A stretch of DNA of 64,000 nucleotides from Symbiodinium sp. CCMP2592 (lineage: Eukaryota; Sar; Dinophyceae; Suessiales; Symbiodiniaceae), in contig CAJNDT010006013.1 of NCBI GenBank assembly GCA_905221615.1, positions 1,330,915-1,394,914 of the forward strand. The letters are read 5' to 3'. Positions 51,801 to 62,300 of the stretch are shown here, one piece after another; within the stretch, counting starts at the first letter, position 1; each line of letters opens with the position of its first letter. The notes under the pieces were generated by a model that had not been told where the DNA came from, searched no databases, and saw only the letters and a list, made by a program, of their open reading frames with translations. The position numbers were made by a program, and so were the translations under genes.

Positions 51801-51984
51801 TCACAGGGTGCACACACACACACACAACACAAGTTTCCGGCCCTTGAAAAAGGGTACTCGTTAAAGTGTTCCTGGGAAGGTGAGGGGGTCGGGGGGTGGC
51901 GACAGGGTTCTTCTTTTGGGGTGTCTGGTGAATGCCAGGGCAGAGCTGATGGTGTGGATCGGGCTGGGCGGGCAACAACGTTTG

Positions 51985-52136
51985 GAATCTATCAAACCTG
52001 ATCAAATTGATCAAATTCTGATCAAACCACCGTTTGACCAGAATTTGATCAGATTTGATCGGATTTCATCAGAATCTGATCATCAGAATCTGATCAGATT
52101 TGATCAGGCTTGATCAGACTCTGATCAGATTAATCA
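51985..52136. repeat. Cluster of TGATCA palindromes
   Basis: About 150 bp with roughly a dozen GATCA-type words (TGATCAAATTCTGATCA, AGATTTGATCAGGCTTGATC). Words appear in both orientations, without a clear single repeat unit. It borders the Copia gag. Confidence 0.8.
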
Positions 52137-54357
52137 GACCCGGCACCTTTTTCAAGGTGCCGGGCGAACACCAATTGTCACCACCATCCCCGGCCTGAAC
52201 GGCTGCTACAGAGGGAGCAGGAGGAGGAGGCGGTACAGGTGGGGCCTTATTGGGAGCAGGTTGAGGCTGATCCTTCCCAGTATGTATAGCTGAATTCCTA
52301 GGTCTCTTCTCAACCCCAGCTTCCGACACCAAGGATGCAGCTTCACATTCCGAAAGGATCAATCTTACAAGCTGGATAATCCCATCAACAGTAGGCAGAT
52401 AATCCAAAGCAGTCCGATGCCTGAATGCGCTTATCCTAAAGTCCTAAAACTGATCATGGGACTCTGCGAGAGCAATGCACCTGTAGCATTGTCTATTCCT
52501 TTGATTAGAAGTGAAGGGTCCGGAAGTGCAGCTTGTACCTCCTTGGCTCGCTGTAAGTTCTGAGTCCATCGCCTAAGACTGACTATAGCTTCCTTGTGGG
52601 TTTTACTCACCTCCGGGGAGACTAACTGACTAAGGAGGTGAGCGCGTTCGCTGGCGCCTCCAGGTTGGTATAAGCAGAGAACTCTGAATAGAACAGCGGC
52701 GCTAGTAAGGCACCTATTTGTAATCAGGTCTTCCTTTATCCCCTGAGGGATGGCAGCTAAGAGTAACGATACCACTCTCTGAAAATCGATAGGCATCGAA
52801 ATCCGTAGCAACCCCACCCGGGTCCAAAGCTAGCCGTCCAAGTGGGTCAGCGACTAACCACTGGTTGTAGTGACGCATAGCCGCCCGCTCAACACTAGAG
52901 AACCAGTCGGGCGCCCCAGGACTCAAACCCATGAAAATCTGCTTTACTTGAGCCCACCAGTTACCGCAGGTAACCGCTGAGACAGAGATGTCAGTTTGCT
53001 GAAGTTTTGGAAGTTCAATGATATATTTCGCCGGTTCTTCGGGATTCCTATTGCCAGGGCTCAAACTTGTAACTCCTTGAACACCTAGAGGTTCTTGCAG
53101 TAGCTGGGTAGATGGCATCACCGGAGGAGCAATCGGAGTCACCTCAACCGGAGCAACAGGGGGTGCACTTGAAAAAGCGGGTGGCGGAATCGGCGGAGGC
53201 CGGATAATCGTACCACCCGGAGACATAGGATAACCATCACTGGACACCCTAGCCCCTGTACCCGCGCCCGACCTAGGTGTATGATAACCCGTATCCGCCG
53301 GCTGCCGCATCCCTTCCAATTCCATCAACCTCCTAAACTCCCTAAAGTTCTGAACCGGAGGTCCCTCTTCACCCCTTGCAACAGAAGAGCCTTCAAAGCC
53401 CAAAGCCGGAGCCTCAAGGCCTGTTTCAAGTCCTCCAACTCCTAACATAGGCCCTTGGCCCGGAAATCCCACCATTCGGCTGCCGGATCGGGAGTCCAGC
53501 TGTTGAGAATACCCATCCCTGAACCTAGTAACCTCGTAGTTCATCTGTGCTCGGAGATCACCTTCCCTCACGAAGCGCTCAAGCGCAGAAGGAGCTTGCC
53601 GCAAGCACTCAGCACCTACTGGAAAATCCGACGGTGGCGCAAACAACACTGGAGATCCTACAGGCAATTCTCCGGTATTCCTTGTGCACCCACTATGCCA
53701 ACTCGAACGCTCAACCTGATCAAGCCTTCCCCTAAGCAACCGATTCTCCTCAATCACTTGCAAGAGCATTGCCTCTAGCCGCGAACCCTCAGCTGCCGCA
53801 GGCACCAGCTCACGAGGGTCTTCCGGCAGTGGTTTGTCCGGAGATTGGACAGCGCTGGAACCCCTGCTCATGCTGTCTTCAGCGGCAACCGCTTTCCCCA
53901 CATCCTCAGCCTCGGTCTTCGCATCCGCTGCCCGATCAATCCTAGCTACCCTTGGCGGCGGGGACTGAGCAGACACCTCGTCGAAATACACAGGCTCATC
54001 AATTCTCCCAGACAAGCTTGCATCACCAAGGCCAGTGTCATTGACTTCACCCATCCTACGGGCATCTTCATCCAGAGTACGAGGTCGACTTCTCGCTAGA
54101 GCTACCTCCTGCCTCACTCTTTCCGAATGAAACGGGCTGGCAACGGGGCCAATCATCTCAGAAACCGCCACAGGCTCTGGTACGACTGCTCCTCCTTGTT
54201 CTAATGTGCTCGGCGATGTTTCCCCATATCTAGATTCACCAGCTGGTAACGACACGTCTTGACTCAAGGCTGTTGCATAATCGGGTTCAACGGGTGCAGC
54301 CCCTAATTCCGGATCACCAGTGGCTGCACTCCTTCTTTGCCTTCTCAAGTGGTCCAT
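52114..54357 (-). pseudogene. Copia-type retrotransposon gag, two frameshifts, pol missing
   Basis: ATG at 54,357 (reverse strand), open to 52,714. It has an acidic, disordered N terminus, a short coiled coil (SRLEAMLLQVIEENRLLRGR), and a Pro-rich segment (IIRPPPIPPPAFSSAPP). A conserved gag core follows: LQQTDISVSAVTCGNWWAQV, WFSSVERAAMRHYNQWLVAD. The core continues in another frame (52,817-52,431: MPIDFQRVVSLLLAAIPQGI, LFRVLCLYQPGGASERAHLL) and then in a third (52,407-52,114). From memory this matches the gag of Copia elements abundant in Symbiodiniaceae. Shifts lie near 52,810 and 52,430. No protease, integrase or RT follows; the frame ends in the TGATCA cluster. Confidence 0.65.
52139..52164. 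repeat. Perfect 11-bp hairpin CCCGGCACCTT/AAGGTGCCGGG
   Basis: Loop TTTC. It lies inside the 3'-most part of the gag reading frame (minus strand) and adjoins the TGATCA cluster. Confidence 0.9.
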
Positions 54358-55329
54358 GGCCCTGCTACAGCTTCACACTAAAGCCTTCAAAAGCACTAGC
54401 CTAGCCCACTAAAGCCGCTACGGCTGATAACCTATGTGAATTGCAGAATGAGTCACCCAACCCGAAGTTATCGAAGTAGCCTACACTAGGTCTTAAACCC
54501 CAACAACCACGCGGGCCTTCTGGAAATTTTCGAGCAACAACAGCCTTCAACGGTACACTTCTCGGACAGTGCGTGTCATCCTGTGCGCGGGGTCATCCTT
54601 GCAGACGATAAGCTCTACGCACTAAGCCCTAAGCCTAGGGCCCGGGGCCGAGGCCTAAGCCTACTAAGCCTTAGGCCGTTAGGGCCTTGTAGCTTAGGTC
54701 TTGAGTCTTAAGTCGTAGGTCCTAAGTCCTGAGTCCTAAGTTTTAATTGTCGTCTTAACTGAAGTCACTTAAGTCTTACGTTTTATGCCAGGCTTCTCAG
54801 AACCACAGCAGTGTCTCACTTGCCTTCGGCTGTCAGCCAGAGGACTGCGACGACAGGCGCGGGAGAAAACAATCTGACTTATGTCGAAGCAGGTTTTAAT
54901 AACCCAGCGTCTGCAATCGAAACTGAGAAGTAGATGGATAACTTCAGACTCAATTAATTCTAGTTATATTCCTTGGTTACTTATAGTGACTTATAGTAAT
55001 ATAGTATCAACAAGATCAGTTAGTTAAGTAGTTAATGACGTTAAAGAATTGCGTACTTTTTTTATATGTATTTAACTATTAGGTTACTAAGTTTAAGTTA
55101 TGGAACTTTTAAACTTTAAACAAACAAATAGTTAATTAAGTAGCTAACTAATGAACTCATTCATGAATTCATCATTAAATCATTATACGGCCTAATTGAA
55201 TTAACTAATGGAATTAATGAAATTCATGGAATGAATATAGTTAGTGGAATTAATGGAATTGATGGAATTAGTGGAATCAATGAATTAATGGAATTACTGT
55301 AATTAATGCCTTTCCGCCGTCATAAAACA
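54358..55329. other. AT-rich spacer with minisatellites, possible Copia 5' leader
   Basis: 54,620-54,760 holds degenerate CCTAAG/CTTAGG words in both orientations. From about 54,960 the sequence becomes strongly AT-rich, unlike the rest of the window. 55,140-55,310 is an irregular repeat of TGGAATTAAT. No LTR pair was identified. Confidence 0.6.
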
Positions 55330-56255
55330 TTTCTGTGAATTTCAGCCTTTCCTGCCAGATCATATACCAGACTGGTTTCTGACGCTCGTAACTGTTGTTC
55401 CAGTTTGAAGCTCTTGAATTCGCCCAAGGTTATACCACGCTTCGCATGCATTTTGCAGTGTGCGACAGGACTGAGACAGCGGTAGAAGGAGAGGGGTGGC
55501 GCCCTCATCGTCCAGCTCAGGAGAGCCGTCTGTACGGCCCTGCCAGTTGACAGGTTGGAGGCTGCCCGGCCAAGAATTCAGCGGCATCCTGCTGACGCCC
55601 ATCGGACTTCCACTGCGGCATAAGTGATCCTAGCGAAAACATGCCTACAGGATTAACCGGCCGAGTGTCCTGCTCATGTCCTGTGCACATGTTGAGCAGC
55701 GGACTCAGTTCGGCCTGATGATGTATGTGATCCTGCACCGCTATCAGCGCCTGCAGCGTGGCATTGATGTAACAGGTGTTGCCGGAATTCAGCATAGTCC
55801 TCATCTTCAAAGACGGACCTGCTTCCGTTTCTCCCGGGTGAGGTCTGGGAAGGGTCTGTCTGGGCGTTCCCTGCTGACCAACAGGTGTGTCGGATCTGTT
55901 AGTAGTAGAAATTGACGGTGTTACCGGTGCTTTTCTGGGCGCGGTTGGACATTGTCCCCGCTTGTCGTCTGTGCCATGCATTCTGTGCCATCCAAACAGG
56001 ACTTGGAAAAGAACGATGCATTGCTCCGGGTGTTTACGGTTGTCGTAAACCTGCTTCTTGCAGTAGGGACAGGGATGCCCCTTGATCATTTGCACAGAGT
56101 AGGCTTGGCGCAGGTGCATTGCAGCGGGGCCATCTCGGTGCCGCGCGCTCGCGTGGGCTTGTCTGTGATGGTTCTTCATTTTCGTGTGGTCTGGCGTCCA
56201 AACCGCATATGATGCACCTGTTCGTCAGCTTCTGAGGTTGCAGCAAGGGAACCAA
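55330..56255 (-). pseudogene. LINE4 fingers 3-4 and ubiquitin-specific protease domain
   Basis: 56,255-56,180: RCIICGLDARPH (first half of a finger), then a frameshift to HHRQAHASARH. The frame 56,179-55,517 continues with CPYCKKQVYDNRKHPEQC (CCHC), a 60-residue linker, and the USP Cys box MLNSGNTCYINATLQALIAV. Next come PVNPVGMFSLGSLMPQWKSD and GRQQDAAEFL. A second frameshift near 55,560 leads to the 55,602-55,360 frame (DEGATPLLLPLSQ, ACEAWYN). The Cys box is closer to canonical host USPs than that of LINE2. The His box is not present; the copy ends in AT-rich sequence near 55,330. Confidence 0.8.
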
Positions 56256-56860
56256 GGCGCGTACCTACGGCGTACCTACGGTGACCTGTATCGACTGCAC
56301 TCGATCCAGGACCCAATTGACAAGATTACGGACAGGATGACGTCTCGCCTCAGACGACTATGCGCGAGAGGTGCCTCGGGGAACAGCTTGCCAGCTGAGC
56401 CTCTGCCTGCCCCCCCAACACTAAGGAGTCCTGGACCCGCTCCCAAGCAGCTGCCGCGCCTTTTGCTGGCTCGCACTCCGCGGGGTTTGGCGACATACAG
56501 GCCGACGTCACTCAGATGCCACATGTTATCCAAGACCTGCAGATCCTGAGGGAGGCGGAGAACATCTCGGCGCCCACGGAGGCCTCGCAGCAGGCCTTGC
56601 CTGTCTGTCCTCACTGTGACTCAGGCTTTGTTTCAGCCCATGGGCTTCACACACGTGTCACCCGCATGCACAGGGACAAGGTGCCCAGGTAGACCCCGAC
56701 AGAATTCGACCGAAGCAAACATGCAAAAAATGGCTTGCCCATCTGCGCAGCCTGCGACAAGGATTTCAATCAGTGGAAGGGCCTGCGAGATCACCTGCTG
56801 TCAGGCGCCTGTCCAGAGCTGGACAAACTACGGCAAGTGTCCAACTCCCCGGAGGAGCAA
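56230..56860 (+). pseudogene. LINE4 inverted segment: fingers 1-2
   Basis: On the plus strand: YLRRTYGDLYRLHSIQDPID (post-RT linker), then in another frame VCPHCDSGFVSAHGLHTRVT with RMH (C2H2, about 56,605), TAG at 56,690. Then ICAACDKDFNQWKGLRDHLL with SGAC (about 56,738). Sequence and order correspond to fingers 1 and 2 of LINE1 and LINE2. Confidence 0.7.
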
Positions 56861-56879
56861 CTACTTGGGCAGGCTCTCC

Positions 56880-57351
56880 AGGTCTGGCGGCTTTCAAGGC
56901 TAAGCTTTGAGCTCACCAAGCACGCGACTGATGTGAGCCGGCTGATTGAGGACCGAACGTGCTTGTGCGCGTACCAGCCGCTCAACTGGCGAGCGGTTTC
57001 CTCAGTGAGGCGGACTTGTGGCAGGCTTGTGACTAGGGTCGCCCAAACTGTTGTGAACCACACCCGTAGCTTGGCCATTGGCCCTGCCGTTCTACGGTTG
57101 TAGACGAATCGTCTCACCTGTTGGAGCTTTTTGGCCCCCTCTGCAATGCGATAGCGAAGCGTTTGCATCCTGCATGCCGGGCATGATTTATGCTTTCCCA
57201 GGCGCCAGTGTTTTTGTAGCTGGCCGTTGGCATCTGGGAGCCAGCACGTGTGCTTTTGCAGAACGGACTCCGCCTCTCTGCCGTTGAGCTTGACCAGCAT
57301 GACACACTTGGCCGGATTAACCCGAAGTTGCAGCCGTTCTACCGCCGCCAA
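56880..57351 (-). pseudogene. LINE4 reverse transcriptase C-terminal (thumb) region
   Basis: Minus strand: LQLRVNPAKCVMLVKLNG, TLRYRIAEGAKKLQQVRRFV, MAKLRVWFTTVWATLVTSLP and RSSISRLTSVAC. These align by eye with the post-FADD part of LINE1 to LINE3 RTs (QHRL...F.RL...RLR.W). The catalytic motifs lie beyond 57,365 and are absent. Confidence 0.6.
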
Positions 57352-57365
57352 GCGAAACAGTTTCA

Positions 57366-58580
57366 GACGATTGTGACAGGTCTAGGGCTAGGGGTCAACT
57401 TGTGCAAATAGCAAGGTTGCACTCTCAACGAGGGTGCCACACGACTCGAAGTTCCCAGTGTCACAACGAAAAAAAGAGTAAACGTCCGCTGAGTGCTTCG
57501 AGTTTTGGTTTAGGGTTTAGTCGTACTGCTAATCCGCTGCAGTTTGGCTCGAGGGGGCAACAGTTCTGAGCAGTTAAAGAATATACCTTCTCGCTTGCGA
57601 GACAGCATTTTAATTCCCAAACTATTTTCTGATTTGCAGCGTTCCCTTTGCTGCTTGAGTTCATGCCGTGCGTCATCTTCACTCCTCGCAGCTGTTGGGC
57701 TGTGCGCAACCGTGTGAAATACAGTGTTCCCGCCCGCCCGCCCTGGGGTGGGTGAGAGATGACGGAACGCCGATCATCTGCATGTGCATTGGCATATGCT
57801 GCGTGCAATGTGTTGGGTGTGTGCACCCTTTTGTCTTCACCGTGCATGCTTTTGTTCACCACGACACACCCCGGTTGTTGTGAAAAAGAGAGGGTCGACC
57901 GAATGCTTGAGTTGCAGTTACACGCATTGTATGTGCTGCCAAACATATGATTTGATTCCCTTTTGTGAATACCTTAATAGTTGGAAATAAAAGCCAAGTA
58001 GATGTCTCCGGAAGCCTGCGAATGTGTTCGTTTTTGGCGGTTTGTGTCAACTCCGGCCTTGGAAAGGAAGACTGGGGAAATCCGGCCTCAGAAGGCGGCG
58101 ATGGGCTTTAGATGTGTTTCCAAGGTGCACAGCACGGAAAGTGTTCCTGGAACACATTCAGTTTTTCTACTGTTGCATCCCCTTTTGCTTGGAGCTGTTT
58201 TGAGAAGAGTCCGCGGCCGCCACACAAAAAGATGGACTTACTTGACCCTAGGGAGAGGCTCCTCCATAGAGGTTCAGGGGCTCCAAGGCAACAGGTCATG
58301 GCAAGGGCTGGTTGCCCACCTTTTGAAGGTGCTCCCGTACAGCACGTCGATTTTGTTCAACTCCGTGTCAAAAGGTCTTTTCCCCTGTTTTGTGTAATCA
58401 AGTCTTGCGATTTAGTGCTCGTATCTTTTGATGCGGACACACCTTACTTGCTGCTTTGCTGGTGCTTTGACCGGCAGATATTTTTCCGATGTTGTTATTG
58501 TGTGTTTGCTTGTTCGTTTAAGGCTTCTGGCTCAGGCTTTTGTTTGTTGGTGTGTAGGTGACCCCAATAGTGGGCAGGCC
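57366..58580. other. About 1.2 kb without a recognised gene
   Basis: It contains GTTTAGGGTTTAG at 57,508-57,520. The 149-codon frame at 58,112-58,561 shows no domain. It may include the LINE3 5' UTR in its 3' part. Confidence 0.5.
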
Positions 58581-59354
58581 ATGGCTTTTCTTATGCTTCG
58601 CGTTCTCTGGCAGTGTAGCATTGTGGTACTGGATGGTAGCTGTGATCTGTCCAGCCCCTTATCGTCTTTGCTGGCATTTGGAACGCAAGCTGATTCTATG
58701 GCAACTGAAGCTTGTGCGACCATTGTCGATCTCGCACTGGTTAACCAGGACCCGCTGACCTGCTGTTTTGATGCGTGTGCAAACTTGATGATCACCGCAG
58801 CGTCTGCGCGGATAGTGAATGCACATTCTGACCTATTACCGGTGAAACAACACATGCAGGCACCGTTTCTCATTGCTGCCATGCAGCAAAGAGCTTTTGC
58901 AGCTACCCTTGCCGGCGAGAGCAAACAGAACCGACCTTCTGTAGTCACCAGTGTCTCCTGCCCTCGGAGCCACCAACATGCTGGCGATACAGGCGCCGAT
59001 CCCACACTCTCTTTGCCGTTGTCTCATGCCTTCTGCGATGGCTCGAAGACTGCTCAGGCGGCAATGGACCAAGGACTAGGCTCTGCTGGCGTTCTTGCCC
59101 TGGCCAGTGCAGCGTACAGTCTCATCCCATACAGTCGGGGTGGTGACCCGCATGCTTCCTGTGTCGGCAGGCTCTGGACTGAGGTGTTTACCTCGCCAAT
59201 GCCATGTGTGTGCAAGGTGGGTTGTCAATATGATGATGTTGTCATCAGATGTGGGAAGAGGAAGATGAGTGTTGCTCCAGGCTGTGCCACCTGGGACGTG
59301 TCTTATGCCGTGCGCCTGCACGGTCAGCTGCCAGTCTGTGCTATGCCTGGCTGA
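58581..59354 (+). CDS. LINE3 ORF1 candidate
   Basis: 257 codons from ATG 58,581. The N-terminal half is hydrophobic and helical (MAFLMLRVLWQCSIVVLDG, ACATIVDLALVNQDPL). The C-terminal half is Cys-containing (CGKRKMSVAPGC, VCKVGCQYDD). No known ORF1 domain is recognised. Its last 120 nt overlap the open frame of ORF2. Confidence 0.4.
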   Translation: MAFLMLRVLWQCSIVVLDGSCDLSSPLSSLLAFGTQADSMATEACATIVDLALVNQDPLTCCFDACANLMITAASARIVNAHSDLLPVKQHMQAPFLIAAMQQRAFAATLAGESKQNRPSVVTSVSCPRSHQHAGDTGADPTLSLPLSHAFCDGSKTAQAAMDQGLGSAGVLALASAAYSLIPYSRGGDPHASCVGRLWTEVFTSPMPCVCKVGCQYDDVVIRCGKRKMSVAPGCATWDVSYAVRLHGQLPVCAMPG

Positions 59355-62300
59355 GGGGGCCCACCTCGCCGTGGCAGCCTGAGCTGCGTGCAATCAGAGC
59401 TTCTGCCGAGCTCCAGCCACTCATTGCCACCCAGGCCTCGTCGCGTTGTTGCGGTGAGCGTGGCCAGACCGAGGTGAGCGCAAGATGTGGTGAGATGACT
59501 AGCCCTGCTCTTGACTGGCCAGGTCAGAAGAACTGTCAATTCCACGTGCTGCTCTTTCATGCCGGGACCCTGGCCCGAGTCAAAGGCTGCCACAAGCGGT
59601 CGCCTTCTCAGGCGCATCCAAGGTCTATCTGCGCAGACGGGCTCCTAGGGTTGAGTTGTAGGCATTTTAGAGTTGTGGGGGTTTTGCTGTCTGGCCTGAG
59701 ATACCTGCCTGATCACTGCCTCCTCCCCAGGGACCCTTTTTATCATGAATGGGCTTCCTGTGTAGTGGTGCGTGCTATGGGTCATAGTGCGGCATCAAAG
59801 CGCCGCCAGCGAGCGCGCTTGGGCAAGAGGGAACGACAGGCTGAAACAACGCCAGATGATGCAGGACACGATGGTCCCAATGCAACTCCTGCCCCAGAGG
59901 TAGTGATCCATGGAGAAGACAGTTCTGCAGCGACTTCTTCCTTCATTGCTACTGCGAGTGCTGCCGACCCTGATGGCTCTTGGTCTGGGGAGGTTACCCT
60001 CCCTTCCTCTTCCAGCAGCTCGGGACTCCGAGGCCTTCCACTGGTGCACATGTCTGCTAGGCGTGACGAAGGCTCCATGCTGGATGAAGCTGAGGGTGTA
60101 ACAGATGTCGTTGAGGAGACTACGCATCAGCCCGCTCATGCTCAGATGACCCTGGAGGGAACACCGACTGTTTCCGGTACAGCTGTTAGCAGTGGCTCTG
60201 CTGGTGGGAGCATTTGCACATTGAGTGGGTCGGCTGCATCGGCGGTTGAGGTGGTCAGTTCCAGTAGTGATGAAGAGCTACCCACACACGGTCGAAAGCG
60301 CGGGCGTCCACCAACTCCGCCTCGTCCGCGACCGCTTGAGGCCTTAGCGCACACTGATGAGGAGCTCGTCCCGACCGACTATGCAGGCTACCCTGAGCAA
60401 GGCCCTGATGAGCCGAGATTGCACTATCTCAGACGCTGCTTACGAGAAGCCTTGCAAGCAAGCACGCATCCCTCGACTGACTGGGCGAGGGCGAAAGAGC
60501 TGTCTGGTCAAGTGCTACTGTGCGCATGTCAGTTGAGCCCCATCGTGCTATCCGTGCTGCTAGCTCTCGCCTATCGCTTGCTAGTACTACTTTGGCGTCA
60601 TTTCTTTAGACGTGGTCACAGCATCTGGGTTCCCACCAAGGTCTGTCCCGGCATCTATGTGCGAAGGCAATGGCCCTGGCCTGAGTGCAGGGCCGCCCCG
60701 TGGATAAGGAGCGCAGGAGTGGCTGGTAGCAAAACTGCTAAGCCTAAGCTTGCTAGACACGGGCAGCGCGGCAACTGCGAGACTCCGTGTCCTCAGATCT
60801 CCTTGCATGTTCGCCCACGGGCCCGGGGTCCAGGACACACCGCCATTGTTGAGGAAAGGGCGCCTCGACACCATAACCATAACCATCATAAACATAGTGC
60901 GGTCACCACACACGCAATAGCATGCAGAGCCAGCCCCGGTCCCAAACCCGGGGGCTGCAGCAAAGGTACAAGACGACCAGCCATGGGCTGGATACTCAGG
61001 CTGATAGCCTGCCTTGTCAGTTTGCAGGTTACTGCTGCAGTGAAGCCGAGGGTTGAGGGCAGAGTCGCTAGGCCCTCTGAAGTCAATTCTCCGAGCTTTG
61101 GAGCTGTGTCGCAGGGTGCGACAAAGACCAGCGAATCTTTTACACATCATGTGACATACCAGACACAGTCATTGAATCACAACATAGGCGAGTTTACTTC
61201 CTTTCGAAAGCGATCATTCATTCGTGCCCTTAATCGCGCGAGGCTACACGGCCAGACATGGTATAGGGGTAGGCTGCATACCGTCGACACGCTTGGCAAT
61301 CCTCGCTCAGATCATGGGGCAGATCAGGCTACGACACGAAGTAGCCGTCCTGACAGTCAAGTTCCACAACACGGCAGAAATCAATGGAGGGGCCTTTGCT
61401 GGAACGCGGGGGGGCTCAGCAACGCAAAGTTGTCCGAACTTGAGCTGTGGTTGTCTGAGCAGGCGAATCAAGGATTGCCGATACAGATCCTGGCAGTCCA
61501 AGAGACGCATTGGAGCTTCACAGGCGAGTGGGGGGGCGCAGATTACTGGTACATACATAGCGGGACGGGCAACAGAACGGGTGGCATTCTCCTCATGATA
61601 CACCGCGCATTCGTCAGAGATGACCAAATCCGCATCGACCATGTTGTACCAGGACGAGTGTTGCATGTTAAGCTTGCGTTTGAGCCTGCTCTTGAAATCA
61701 TCACCATTTACCAGCGCTGCTGGTCCCGCGCGGGCCCTACGCGAACAATGGACCTGGACACAGGCGACACCCTCGAAGCTAAGCGCGAAAGGGTATGGGA
61801 AAAGTTGCAGCAAGTCCTTAATCGGGTTCCGTGGCGTAGTGTGATGGTTTTATGGGGTGATTTTAACACGGAGTGTAGGCCGATGTCGCCCCACGTTGGG
61901 CCGGGAATACTCAAGCCCAGCTCGCCGATTCCTCAGACGGATCACATCAGGCTTGACGGCCTCATGGAGAGATTCGGGCTTACTGTTCTGAATAGCTGGT
62001 CCCGCCGTGGGCATTGCGCCACCTTCCTTGGCACAGCAAAAGGCAAAACACGCTCTACCCAGATAGACTTTATCCTTACTAGACAGCATCATGCCACTCC
62101 CAGGTCCAGACTGGCGAGACCGCTGTGGCGAACTCCTTTCGTGCCTGCTGCTGGCATGCGCCACTTACCGATTGAGGCTTGGCTTCCACGACCAGGTAAG
62201 CGACATATCATCAGGGGGGCACGACCTCACCGACCCTCACATCACGTCATGGCTCAGGCCCTCTCTCAGAGCCTAGACCTTCGTACTCAGTTGCGTGAGA

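Larger units (their letters stand above)
55330..57365 (-). mobile_element. LINE4: truncated LINE with USP domain and an internal inversion
   Basis: On the minus strand the order should be RT thumb, fingers 1-4, USP. The RT tail (57,351 to about 56,890) and fingers 3-4 plus USP (56,255 to 55,330) are on the minus strand. Fingers 1-2 (about 56,520-56,850) are on the plus strand. So a segment of about 0.6 kb is inverted in place. The basic ORF seen in LINE1 and LINE2 is absent: the USP follows the last finger after about 60 residues. The endonuclease and most of the RT are missing. Confidence 0.75.
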
